From: JAAYEA01 sp012689325
Lineage (GTDB): Bacteria > Chloroflexota > Anaerolineae > JAAYEA01
Direction: 5' to 3'
DNA: 23,128 nt
NCBI GenBank assembly: GCA_036841525.1
Contig: DAITVZ010000073.1
Coordinates: 1-23,128 of the forward strand
Positions 14,477 to 20,839 of this stretch are shown here, one piece after another. Position numbers and translations under genes: made by a program. The first letter of the stretch is position 1. Each line of letters begins with the position of its first letter. The notes under the pieces are model-generated. The model had not been told where the DNA came from and ran no database searches. It was given only the letters and a program-made list of their open reading frames with translations.

Positions 14477-14553
14477 GCGCCCGTATCTCAATTGGATAGA
14501 GGAGCGGTCTACGAAACCGAAGGTTGTGGGTTCGATCCCCGCCGGGCGCACCA
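14477..14553 (+). tRNA. tRNA-Arg(ACG)
   Basis: Acceptor GCGCCCG pairs with CGGGCGC (14543-14549), discriminator A, and CCA is encoded (14551-14553), unlike the other three. Anticodon loop CTACGAA gives ACG, normally modified to ICG to read CGU/CGC/CGA. D loop contains GGATA with the arginine A20. T stem GTGGG/CCCGC is intact. Confidence 0.95.
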
Positions 14554-14558
14554 AGGAA

Positions 14559-14609
14559 AGCCAGCATAACCAGGAGCAACCGTTGCCCAGTTATGCTGGC
14601 TCTTTTTTT
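14559..14609 (+). terminator. Rho-independent terminator of the tRNA cluster
   Basis: Twelve-base perfect inverted repeat AGCCAGCATAAC (14559-14570) and GTTATGCTGGCT (14590-14601), then C and a run of seven T. Confidence 0.92.
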
Positions 14610-14612
14610 GAA

Positions 14613-14641
14613 TTGGCCTCTCCGCCGCACGGTGCTATAAT
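14613..14641 (+). promoter_or_regulatory. Promoter for the histidine kinase gene
   Basis: TTGGCC (14613-14618), 17-bp spacer, perfect TATAAT (14636-14641). It begins just after the tRNA terminator. The predicted start near 14648 leaves a very short leader, which matters for the choice of start codon of the kinase. Confidence 0.6.
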
Positions 14642-14655
14642 GGCCCTGGTGGGAG

Positions 14656-15849
14656 ATGGACAGGCAGGTGGGGACCGTGACCGATAACGTCGGGCCATCA
14701 ACATGGGACCGAGTTTGCGAAGAGCAGGTGGAACGCCTCGAGTTGGAGCGCGCCACGCTCTCTAGCATCCTGGACAGCATGGCCGACGGCCTGGTGCTCG
14801 CCGATGCCGATGGCCACCTGATCTACTGGAACGGGCGCATCGCCGAGTTGCTGGGGACCAGTCTTCCACTACACGTGGGCATGCCCGCCGCCGAGTTCAA
14901 GCACCTACTCTCCCAGCATATCGCGGACCCCGAACAGGGGCTAAACAACTTGCAGTGCTCCTCGGACGAACTGCACCGCCGGCCGCGCCTGGACCTCAGG
15001 ATCGTCGGCGCCCGGCCGCTGACCCTGCAGGCAATGCAGTTCCCCATTCACGGCCCGCAAGGCGAGGATTGGGGCTGCGGGCTTATCCTGCGGGACGTCA
15101 CCGAGCAGCGCCAGGTGGACCAGATCAGGGCCAGCCTGCTGGCCGCGGTCTCCCATGAGCTGCGCGCGCCCCTCTCCTCCATCAAGGGGTTCGCTTCCAC
15201 CCTGCTGCGCCCGGACGTGAGCTGGGATGTGGATAAGCAGCGCGAGTTTCTGACCATCATCGACGAGGAGAGCGACCGGCTCGCCGGGCTGGTGGACGAG
15301 CTCTTGGACACCTCCCGGCTGGTGCTGGGCGGGTTCAAGATCGAGCCGGAGGTGCTCGACCTGGCGCCGCTCTTGGAGCGCATCGTCGCCCAGGCGCGCA
15401 GCCAGGCGCCGCAGCATCGCTTCGCGCTCGAGATCGCGGGCGAGCCCAAGCCCGTCTGGGCCGAGCCGCGCCGCATCCAGCAGGTCTTGCACAATCTGGT
15501 GGACAACGCCATCAAATACTCGGCGCCGGGCGGCGAGATCACGGTGCGCTGCCGGCCCCAGGATGATACCTTGGTCGTCAGCGTGACCGACCAAGGGGAA
15601 GGGATTCCGCACGAAGAGCAAAGCCTGGTTTTTGAGCCGTTTTACCGGGGCCAGTCGCCCGAACGGGCGCAGAAGGCCGGCTTGGGCCTGGGGCTGACCA
15701 TCTGCCGCGGCTATGTCGAAGCCCATGGCGGGCATATCTGGGTCACCAGCGCGCCGCGGCAAGGCAGCACCTTTTCCTTTTCGCTGCCAGTGTACCAACC
15801 TCGGGCGGCCCGTCCCCCCGCTGAGGCCACAGGGAACGTGGACGCATAG
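14656..15849 (+). CDS. Soluble PAS-domain sensor histidine kinase
   Basis: Cytoplasmic sensor kinase of 397 residues with no membrane segment. An N-terminal helix (about 18-38) leads into a PAS domain (about 35-148: SILDSMADGLVLADADGHLIYWN to GLILRDVTEQR). A HisKA dimerisation domain follows with phospho-acceptor His167 in SHELRAPLSSIKGF, then a HATPase domain with N box NLVDNAIKY (Asn284), G1 DQGEGI (312-317), F box FEPFYRG and G2 GLGLGL (342-347). All catalytic motifs are intact. The start is uncertain: ATG 14656 directly abuts GGGAG and lies within about 10 nt of the predicted transcript start, while GTG 14677 follows AGGTGGGG. Its partner is probably the OmpR-type regulator 38 bp downstream. 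The signal sensed by the PAS domain is unknown. Confidence 0.92.
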   Translation: MDRQVGTVTDNVGPSTWDRVCEEQVERLELERATLSSILDSMADGLVLADADGHLIYWNGRIAELLGTSLPLHVGMPAAEFKHLLSQHIADPEQGLNNLQCSSDELHRRPRLDLRIVGARPLTLQAMQFPIHGPQGEDWGCGLILRDVTEQRQVDQIRASLLAAVSHELRAPLSSIKGFASTLLRPDVSWDVDKQREFLTIIDEESDRLAGLVDELLDTSRLVLGGFKIEPEVLDLAPLLERIVAQARSQAPQHRFALEIAGEPKPVWAEPRRIQQVLHNLVDNAIKYSAPGGEITVRCRPQDDTLVVSVTDQGEGIPHEEQSLVFEPFYRGQSPERAQKAGLGLGLTICRGYVEAHGGHIWVTSAPRQGSTFSFSLPVYQPRAARPPAEATGNVDA

Positions 15850-15887
15850 AGCGCCACCGCCGGAGCATATTGCACCAAGGTAAGTCC

Positions 15888-16601
15888 ATGGATAAAGCCA
15901 GAATCCTAGCCGTCGACGATAATCCACGCATCCGCCAACTGGTACAGGCCAACCTCACCGTCGAGGGGTACGAGGTCGGCACCGCGCGCGACGGCGAGGA
16001 GGCCCTGGCGGAGCTGGAGCGCAGGCCCTATGACCTGGTGATCCTGGACCTGGTGCTTCCCAAAATGGATGGCTACGAGGTGGCGCGGCGCATTCGCGAG
16101 TTCTCTCCTGTGCCCATCGTCATGCTTACGGCGCGCAACAACGAGGCCGATATCGTGCGCGGCTTTGATGCCGGCGCCGATGACTATTTGACCAAGCCCT
16201 TCTCGGTGAACGAGCTGGTCGTGCGGGTTCGCGCGGTGATCCGCCGGACCAAGTTCCCGGACGAGATCGTCAGCCGGCAGCCGCTGGTGGCCGGCGAGAT
16301 CACCATCGACCTGGCGCAACACCGCGTGCGCGTCCGCGGCCAAGAGGTGCCGCTGACGCCGTTGGAGTACCGCCTGCTGACCTATCTGGTGAGCAACCAG
16401 GGGCGCGTCATGCTGCACGAGGATATCCTGCGCCACGTCTGGGGGCCCGAATATCGCGAGGAGAGCGAGTATCTGCGGGTATACGTGCGCTACCTGCGGC
16501 AAAAGATCGAGCGAGACCCCTCGAGTCCCAAGTACATCATTACCAAACCGGGAGCCGGCTACATGTTCCAAGCCGCTGACGAGCCAACGAACCAAGCATA
16601 G
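15888..16601 (+). CDS. Two-component response regulator, OmpR/PhoB family
   Basis: A 237-residue DNA-binding regulator. Receiver domain: Asp10-Asp11 acidic pair, phospho-acceptor Asp54 (VILDLVLPKMDG), Thr81 and Lys103 (LTKPFS), so phosphorylation is expected. The C-terminal winged helix (about 140-230: EITIDLAQHRVRVRGQEVPLTPLEYRLL through ESEYLRVYVRYLRQKIE to the GAGYMF wing) is typical of OmpR/PhoB. ATG 15888 is preferred over an in-frame TTG 18 bp upstream because AAGG precedes it and the family N-terminus begins there. It lies 38 bp after the kinase gene, forming a standard kinase-regulator pair. Targets cannot be read from this window. Confidence 0.95.
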   Translation: MDKARILAVDDNPRIRQLVQANLTVEGYEVGTARDGEEALAELERRPYDLVILDLVLPKMDGYEVARRIREFSPVPIVMLTARNNEADIVRGFDAGADDYLTKPFSVNELVVRVRAVIRRTKFPDEIVSRQPLVAGEITIDLAQHRVRVRGQEVPLTPLEYRLLTYLVSNQGRVMLHEDILRHVWGPEYREESEYLRVYVRYLRQKIERDPSSPKYIITKPGAGYMFQAADEPTNQA

Positions 16602-16656
16602 CGGCGCGTCATGCCGCATGGCACGGGGATACGCTATTCGTGGAAGGTATAGTATT

Positions 16657-17067
16657 GTGCAGATAGACGACCTAACGCCCCAAGTTCTGGCCGTGGAGGA
16701 GAACCACCAACTCCGACGCCTGATCCGAGTTAACCTGGAAGCGGATGGGCTGCGCGTCTGCGAGGCCCAGTCCCACGACGAGTGCCTCCGCGTGATGGAG
16801 GCCGAGAAATGTAACCTGTTGCTGGTCAGCCTGGACGTGGCAGACCAGGAAGCGGCCCGCATCGTCCACGAGGTCCGCCGACGCGAAGGCTGGGCCCTGC
16901 CCGTCTTGCTGATCACCCGCGAGACCCCATCCAGTTCTCTGTTGCGCGAAATCGCGCCGGCGGGTCATCTGCGCAAGCCCTTCGACGCCGCCGCGCTCAC
17001 GGCGTGCGTGCGTGACCTGTTGAGCGGCCGCGCCTGCGGAGACCAGGCGAAACGGTTCTGTATCTGA
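16657..17067 (+). CDS. Stand-alone receiver-like domain lacking the phospho-acceptor aspartate
   Basis: A 136-residue protein with the pattern of a CheY-like receiver (QVLAVEENHQLRRLIRVNLEADGLRV, LPVLLITRE, HLRKPFD). Key residues are altered: the acidic pair is Glu14-Glu15, and Ser58 stands where the phospho-acceptor Asp should be (LLLVSLDVA against VILDLVLP in the neighbouring regulator). Thr88 and Lys107 of the switch are kept. It is therefore probably a pseudo-receiver working by protein contact or another signal. It resembles the preceding regulator's N-terminus (LRRLIRVNLEADG against IRQLVQANLTVEG), which suggests local duplication. GTG 16657 is chosen because GGAAGG lies nine bases upstream; an ATG at 16618 has no ribosome site. 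The gene lies 55 bp after the regulator. Confidence 0.75.
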   Translation: MQIDDLTPQVLAVEENHQLRRLIRVNLEADGLRVCEAQSHDECLRVMEAEKCNLLLVSLDVADQEAARIVHEVRRREGWALPVLLITRETPSSSLLREIAPAGHLRKPFDAAALTACVRDLLSGRACGDQAKRFCI

Positions 17068-17162
17068 GGTCACCAGCTCCCGATCGCCGCTGCGGGCGAT
17101 GCTTCCTGCCAACGATGCCAGGACCGCTGGTCCACTCAAGCTAGTTGAAGAGGTGAAACGTT

Positions 17163-17498
17163 ATGGCATCGGTGGGAATCCTGTTTCCCAATGAAGCGGT
17201 ACCAGCGCTATCGCACCTGCGCGGCGACGATTGGCGGGCTCTGGTCAAACGTATCCACGCGCTGCCGCCAGATGACCCTGACGCTCTGGCGTTCGGCCTG
17301 ATGATGGTCCAATTGTGCGATTGCCAGGAGTGCACGCTGTTTCTTTACCGGCTGCGCAAAGGCTGCGCGCACTGCGCCCAACAAAGCCTGCACGAAGCCA
17401 AGGACACGGACCGCGCCCTGTTGCGCCGCTTCGAGAAAGCCAGGGCCGAGATCCAGGAATACCTCGATCAGGCATCCGCAACCCAAGCGGCGCAGTGA
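17163..17498 (+). CDS. Small cysteine-containing protein, unknown
   Basis: A 111-residue protein that I do not recognise. Five cysteines cluster in the middle: CDCQEC (52, 54, 57) and GCAHC (68, 71), a spacing that could bind zinc or an iron-sulfur cluster. A C-terminal helix (about 78-105) is charged. No signal peptide or membrane segment. The start ATG has AGAGGTG eight bases upstream. It lies 95 bp after the receiver-like gene and 48 bp before the repeat protein, all in the same direction, so it may belong to the same transcript. Compact coding pattern and start signal support a real gene; the function is unknown. Confidence 0.65.
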   Translation: MASVGILFPNEAVPALSHLRGDDWRALVKRIHALPPDDPDALAFGLMMVQLCDCQECTLFLYRLRKGCAHCAQQSLHEAKDTDRALLRRFEKARAEIQEYLDQASATQAAQ

Positions 17499-17546
17499 GA
17501 GGCTGGCGGACACCAACGGGGGCACAGCAAAGCGGAGGAGAGCCAG

Positions 17547-17957
17547 ATGAAACCTAAAATGGCAGAGACGATACAAGCCGGCTTGCAGAACAGCGAGCTA
17601 ACGTGCGCCAGGGCTTTCAAGATCGCGGAAGAACTGGGCGCGCTTCCTCTGGAAGTGGGCCGCGCCGCCGACGAGATGGGCGTTCGGCTGGCCAAGTGCC
17701 AGCTCGGGCTATTCGGCTATGGCCCCAAATCGGAGGGGAAACACAAGATCGTCAAGCCGATGGAGAACGTCCCGGCGGCGCTGGAGCAGGCCATCCGCGC
17801 GGCGATGGACGACAAGGGCCTCGCCTGCACCCAAGCCTGGGCGATCGCCAAGCGATTGGGCATCCCCAAGATGGACGTCAGCAGCGCGGCGGAGGCGCTG
17901 GGCATCAAGATCACGGTCTGTCAGTTGGGCGCCTTCCCCCGCCCCAAGACGCCCTAA
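17547..17957 (+). CDS. Small protein made of two CQLG-ended helical repeats, unknown
   Basis: A 136-residue protein formed by an internal duplication. Residues 9-57 and 83-131 align without gaps: each has a first helix, a Cys (20 and 94), an IA-x-x-LG helix, a second helix with AAD/AAE and MG/LGI, and ends in CQLG (Cys51 and Cys125) followed by LF or AF. The two cysteines are exactly 31 residues apart in both copies. A basic linker (about 60-75) joins them. The helical pattern resembles a small helix-turn-helix-like unit, but I cannot name the family. The start has GGAGGAGAG upstream. The stop overlaps the stop of the convergent glycosyltransferase gene. Confidence 0.72.
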   Translation: MKPKMAETIQAGLQNSELTCARAFKIAEELGALPLEVGRAADEMGVRLAKCQLGLFGYGPKSEGKHKIVKPMENVPAALEQAIRAAMDDKGLACTQAWAIAKRLGIPKMDVSSAAEALGIKITVCQLGAFPRPKTP

Positions 17958-20275
17958 CGAGGCGAAACCCGCAGGGTCACCGGCAAGCGGTAGGCGTCGC
18001 CTTGGGCAACGCCTGCCGCTTCTTTGTTGCCGAGCTGCGCCGCCAGGCGCACACCATCGGCAGGGCGATATAACCCCACCAACACGGCATAGTCGCCGGG
18101 GGCAAGGTCGCCGGGCGCCTCCAGGGTGCGCTCCTCAGCGACCAACTCCCCCGGCTCCCACCACGAGGTCGGATAGCGCCCTCCCTGCGGCTCGCCATCC
18201 GCTTGCGCCAGCGGCTGGGGGTCGGCGCCCACCAGATGCACGAACACGGTGTAATCGGCGGCAGGCTGGCGCAGCGCCGACCAAGCCAGTTCCAACGTCA
18301 CACGCTGGCCCGGCGCCACGACCAGGGAACCTTCCGACATCGCCCCCAGGGACCAGCGAGCCAGGGCGATCTCGGGCCCAGCCGGGCTGGCAAAGCGCGG
18401 GGCCTCGGGGGCCAGGTCAGGCTCCTGTGGCTCCGTCCCGCGCACCTTGAACCACCCCACGATCGGCGTCACCTGCCGCCCGGCGGGATCATAGGCTGGG
18501 AAGGGCCCCGCCTCGCCGGGCGCACTGAACCCCACCTCGATGCGGCCCAGAGATGGCAGCGCGCCAGCCTCCGCCACGGGCAAGCGGTAGCGGTCGGCGA
18601 CGATCTGGCCCGGCGCCCAGAGGTGCGTGGGCCACATGCCCCAACCAGGATAGGTATCCAATTGCCCCAGCAGGCGGCCCTCGGCGTCGCGCAGGTGGAT
18701 ATACAGGTCGTAGGTCTCCTCGATGGGCCGGAGCGCCCGCCAATAGAGGGTCAGCGCCAGCGGCTCGCCAGGGTCGAGAGTCGCCTCCTCGACGGCATAG
18801 CCCACCAGCTCGCCCCAATCGCCATAGCGCAGGTTCACCCGCTCCGGGATGCTGGCCTCATCGGCGACCGCGGCGGGGAGGCGATAGGCGGGGGCAAGGT
18901 AGCGAAAGGGCGTCACGGCCGCCACGACCGCGAGGGCGGCGACCAGCACGCCCAGCGCGCCAGCCCGCCATCGGCGCGGCAGCCAGCCCCCCACCCCCAG
19001 GGCCAGCAGCACCGCCACGCTGGACACGCCGGGAAAGATGAGCCGCCCCTGCGTGGCCATGACGTCCATGGTCCAGCGGTACAGCGCGACCAACAGGATC
19101 AGCAGCCACGCCGCCAGCAGGCCCAGCCGCGCCAGGGTGACCCGCTCCACACGGACCAGGCCGCGCGCGGCGCGATAGCCCCAGAACAGCCACCCCAGCA
19201 AGGCGATGCGGTGCAGCGCCTTAAACGCAGGATAGAGCGCCTGGTCGGCCAAGATGCTGAACCAGCCGAACACGGCCCAGTACGAGAGCTCCATCCCATC
19301 CAGCTCGCCGATGAAATCCGCCAGGCCGAACGGCCCTGGCCGCGCCCCAGCCACGGGGATGAAGCGGCTCAGCCCGGTGAGATCCCCGTAGAGATGCCAG
19401 TTGCGCGCGAACCACCAACCGCTGACGGCCAGGGCCACGCCGCCCGCCAGCAGCAGCGGCGCCACCGCCGGCCGCCAATCCCGTTCCCGCCAAGCCAGGT
19501 AAACCACGGCCAGCCCCACCAAAGGCAGCAAGAAGCCAGCGCTGAGCTTGCTCAGCAGCGCCAGCCCGCAGCCCAGCCCGACCCAGGCCCAGGTGCGCCA
19601 GCGAGGGCGAGACAAGGGCGCCGGCTGGCCCAGCAGCCAGACCAACCGCTCCACCACCCAGGTGCACAGGCAGATGGCCAGCGTATCGTTGATGACGCCG
19701 GCGTGGATATAGATGAACTGGGGGTTGAAGGCCACCAGCCCCGCCGTCAGGCAGGCCAGCTCGTCCTGCCCCGGCCAGAGGTGGCGGGCGATGCAATAGG
19801 TGCCATAGACGGTGAGCGCGCCCAGGGCCAGCGAATAAAGGCGCAAAAGATGCACCGCCAGCGCCGTGCCGCGGTAGGGAAAGCGCTCCGCCTCGGGCCA
19901 ATGGAGCAGGATGTTCTTGTTGCCCTCGACGGCGGGGTGGCCGCCCGAGGCATGGGGGTTATAGGCCACCAGGCCGGGGAGATCGCCAGTATCGATCCAG
20001 AAGGTCAAAGCCGCGCCCACCAGGTAATAGAGCGGCGGCTGGCTGCCCTGCTGGCGCCAGAGCCCCGTCTCGGCGGGGTCGGCAGGCTGCACAGGCAAGC
20101 GGCCGGTGTGGGTAATATGATGGACCACGGCCATGTGCCAGATCTCGTCCGCCGCCTCAAAGATCGGGGTGGCCACGCTATAGATGAGGCCGAGGACCAG
20201 ATACAGCACCAATAGCCAGCGGATCCGGCAGAGCTGTCGCAGGGCCGCTCTGCCAGCGGAGAGAACTCGGAGCAT
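17954..20275 (-). CDS. Family 39-type membrane glycosyltransferase with two C-terminal beta-sandwich domains
   Basis: A 773-residue polytopic membrane protein that probably transfers a sugar from a lipid-linked donor. A first membrane segment (about 18-35) is followed by FEAADEIWHMA with acidic Asp43-Glu44 in the position of the catalytic acidic motif of the GT39/ArnT-like group, then QGSQPPLYYLVGAAL and FNPQFIYIHAGVINDTLAI, also typical. About ten or more membrane segments run to about 455. Two related outward-facing beta domains follow (about 485-610 and 630-773), each with a Y/W-x-AL strand, an IHL or VHL strand and a W-PGQ/PGE-x-V motif. ATG 20275 is chosen because the frame upstream only shadows the methyltransferase gene; it starts 5 bp after that gene's stop. 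The acceptor (protein or glycan) is unknown. Confidence 0.82.
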   Translation of the reverse strand: MLRVLSAGRAALRQLCRIRWLLVLYLVLGLIYSVATPIFEAADEIWHMAVVHHITHTGRLPVQPADPAETGLWRQQGSQPPLYYLVGAALTFWIDTGDLPGLVAYNPHASGGHPAVEGNKNILLHWPEAERFPYRGTALAVHLLRLYSLALGALTVYGTYCIARHLWPGQDELACLTAGLVAFNPQFIYIHAGVINDTLAICLCTWVVERLVWLLGQPAPLSRPRWRTWAWVGLGCGLALLSKLSAGFLLPLVGLAVVYLAWRERDWRPAVAPLLLAGGVALAVSGWWFARNWHLYGDLTGLSRFIPVAGARPGPFGLADFIGELDGMELSYWAVFGWFSILADQALYPAFKALHRIALLGWLFWGYRAARGLVRVERVTLARLGLLAAWLLILLVALYRWTMDVMATQGRLIFPGVSSVAVLLALGVGGWLPRRWRAGALGVLVAALAVVAAVTPFRYLAPAYRLPAAVADEASIPERVNLRYGDWGELVGYAVEEATLDPGEPLALTLYWRALRPIEETYDLYIHLRDAEGRLLGQLDTYPGWGMWPTHLWAPGQIVADRYRLPVAEAGALPSLGRIEVGFSAPGEAGPFPAYDPAGRQVTPIVGWFKVRGTEPQEPDLAPEAPRFASPAGPEIALARWSLGAMSEGSLVVAPGQRVTLELAWSALRQPAADYTVFVHLVGADPQPLAQADGEPQGGRYPTSWWEPGELVAEERTLEAPGDLAPGDYAVLVGLYRPADGVRLAAQLGNKEAAGVAQGDAYRLPVTLRVSPR

Positions 20276-20280
20276 GGGCG

Positions 20281-20826
20281 CTATGCCCCCACTTGCGGGC
20301 GCGTCAGAGCCAGCGAGCGGATATAGTAACAGACCACTGCCAGCGAGACGTGCACGTTCAAGGATTGGCCCTTGCCGTACATGGGCACAAAGATAGCGTC
20401 GTCGCACAGGGCCAGGGTGTGCGGCGGGACGCCGTGGTCCTCGTGGCCCACCACCAGGCAGACCTTGTCGGGATAGGCGTACTCGACGTAGGGCACGGCG
20501 TTGTCGGTCAGCTCCAGCGCGCAGATGCGATAACCCTGCGCGCGGAGCGCGGCGATCGTCTCCTCCGGCGACTCGACCTTGCGCCAAGGGACGCGCCGGT
20601 CCTTGTCCCGCGCCACCTTGGTGATGGTGGGATGGGGCGGCGCGGGGGTGATGCCGGAGAGGATGAGCTGGTTCAGCGCGCACCCATCGGCCAGCCGAAA
20701 GACCGAACCGACGTTCATGGCGTACTCGACGTTTTGCAGCAAGGCCACGATCTCGCGGGTGGGCGGATGGGCGCGCTTATAGTCGCGCAGAAAGCGCTTC
20801 AACTCGGTGCCGCGCAATTGCTTCAT
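20281..20826 (-). CDS. SpoU/TrmH-family RNA 2'-O-methyltransferase
   Basis: A 181-residue SPOUT-class enzyme that methylates ribose 2'-OH of tRNA or rRNA using S-adenosylmethionine. The three family motifs are present: motif 1 NVGSVFRLADG (38-48, with the catalytic-type Arg44), motif 2 LVVGHEDHGVP (125-135) and motif 3 FVPMYGKGQSLNVHVSLAV (147-165), which forms the trefoil knot. Motif 2 has His-Glu-Asp in place of the usual NEG-type sequence. It lacks an extra N-terminal RNA-binding domain. ATG 20826 is the start; the frame extends upstream only as a shadow of the neighbouring gene. It lies 13 bp after the DUF362 fusion gene and 5 bp before the glycosyltransferase, so the three are probably one operon. 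The target nucleotide cannot be determined. Confidence 0.9.
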   Translation of the reverse strand: MKQLRGTELKRFLRDYKRAHPPTREIVALLQNVEYAMNVGSVFRLADGCALNQLILSGITPAPPHPTITKVARDKDRRVPWRKVESPEETIAALRAQGYRICALELTDNAVPYVEYAYPDKVCLVVGHEDHGVPPHTLALCDDAIFVPMYGKGQSLNVHVSLAVVCYYIRSLALTRPQVGA

Positions 20827-20839
20827 GGTCGCTCCACGG

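Noticed and set aside
17954..17957. Overlapping stop codons of convergent genes as a special element
   Set aside because: Four-base tail-to-tail overlaps are common in compact genomes and need no further explanation.
18203..20215. Plus-strand open frame of 670 codons opposite the glycosyltransferase
   Set aside because: It is antisense to a protein with clear membrane segments and family motifs. Its product is Arg/Gln/Pro-rich with no recognisable domain, as expected from a high-GC shadow frame.
20276..20683. 136-codon N-terminal extension of the glycosyltransferase frame
   Set aside because: This segment overlaps the SpoU-type methyltransferase in another frame and encodes an Arg/Pro-rich sequence; the protein's natural start is ATG 20275.
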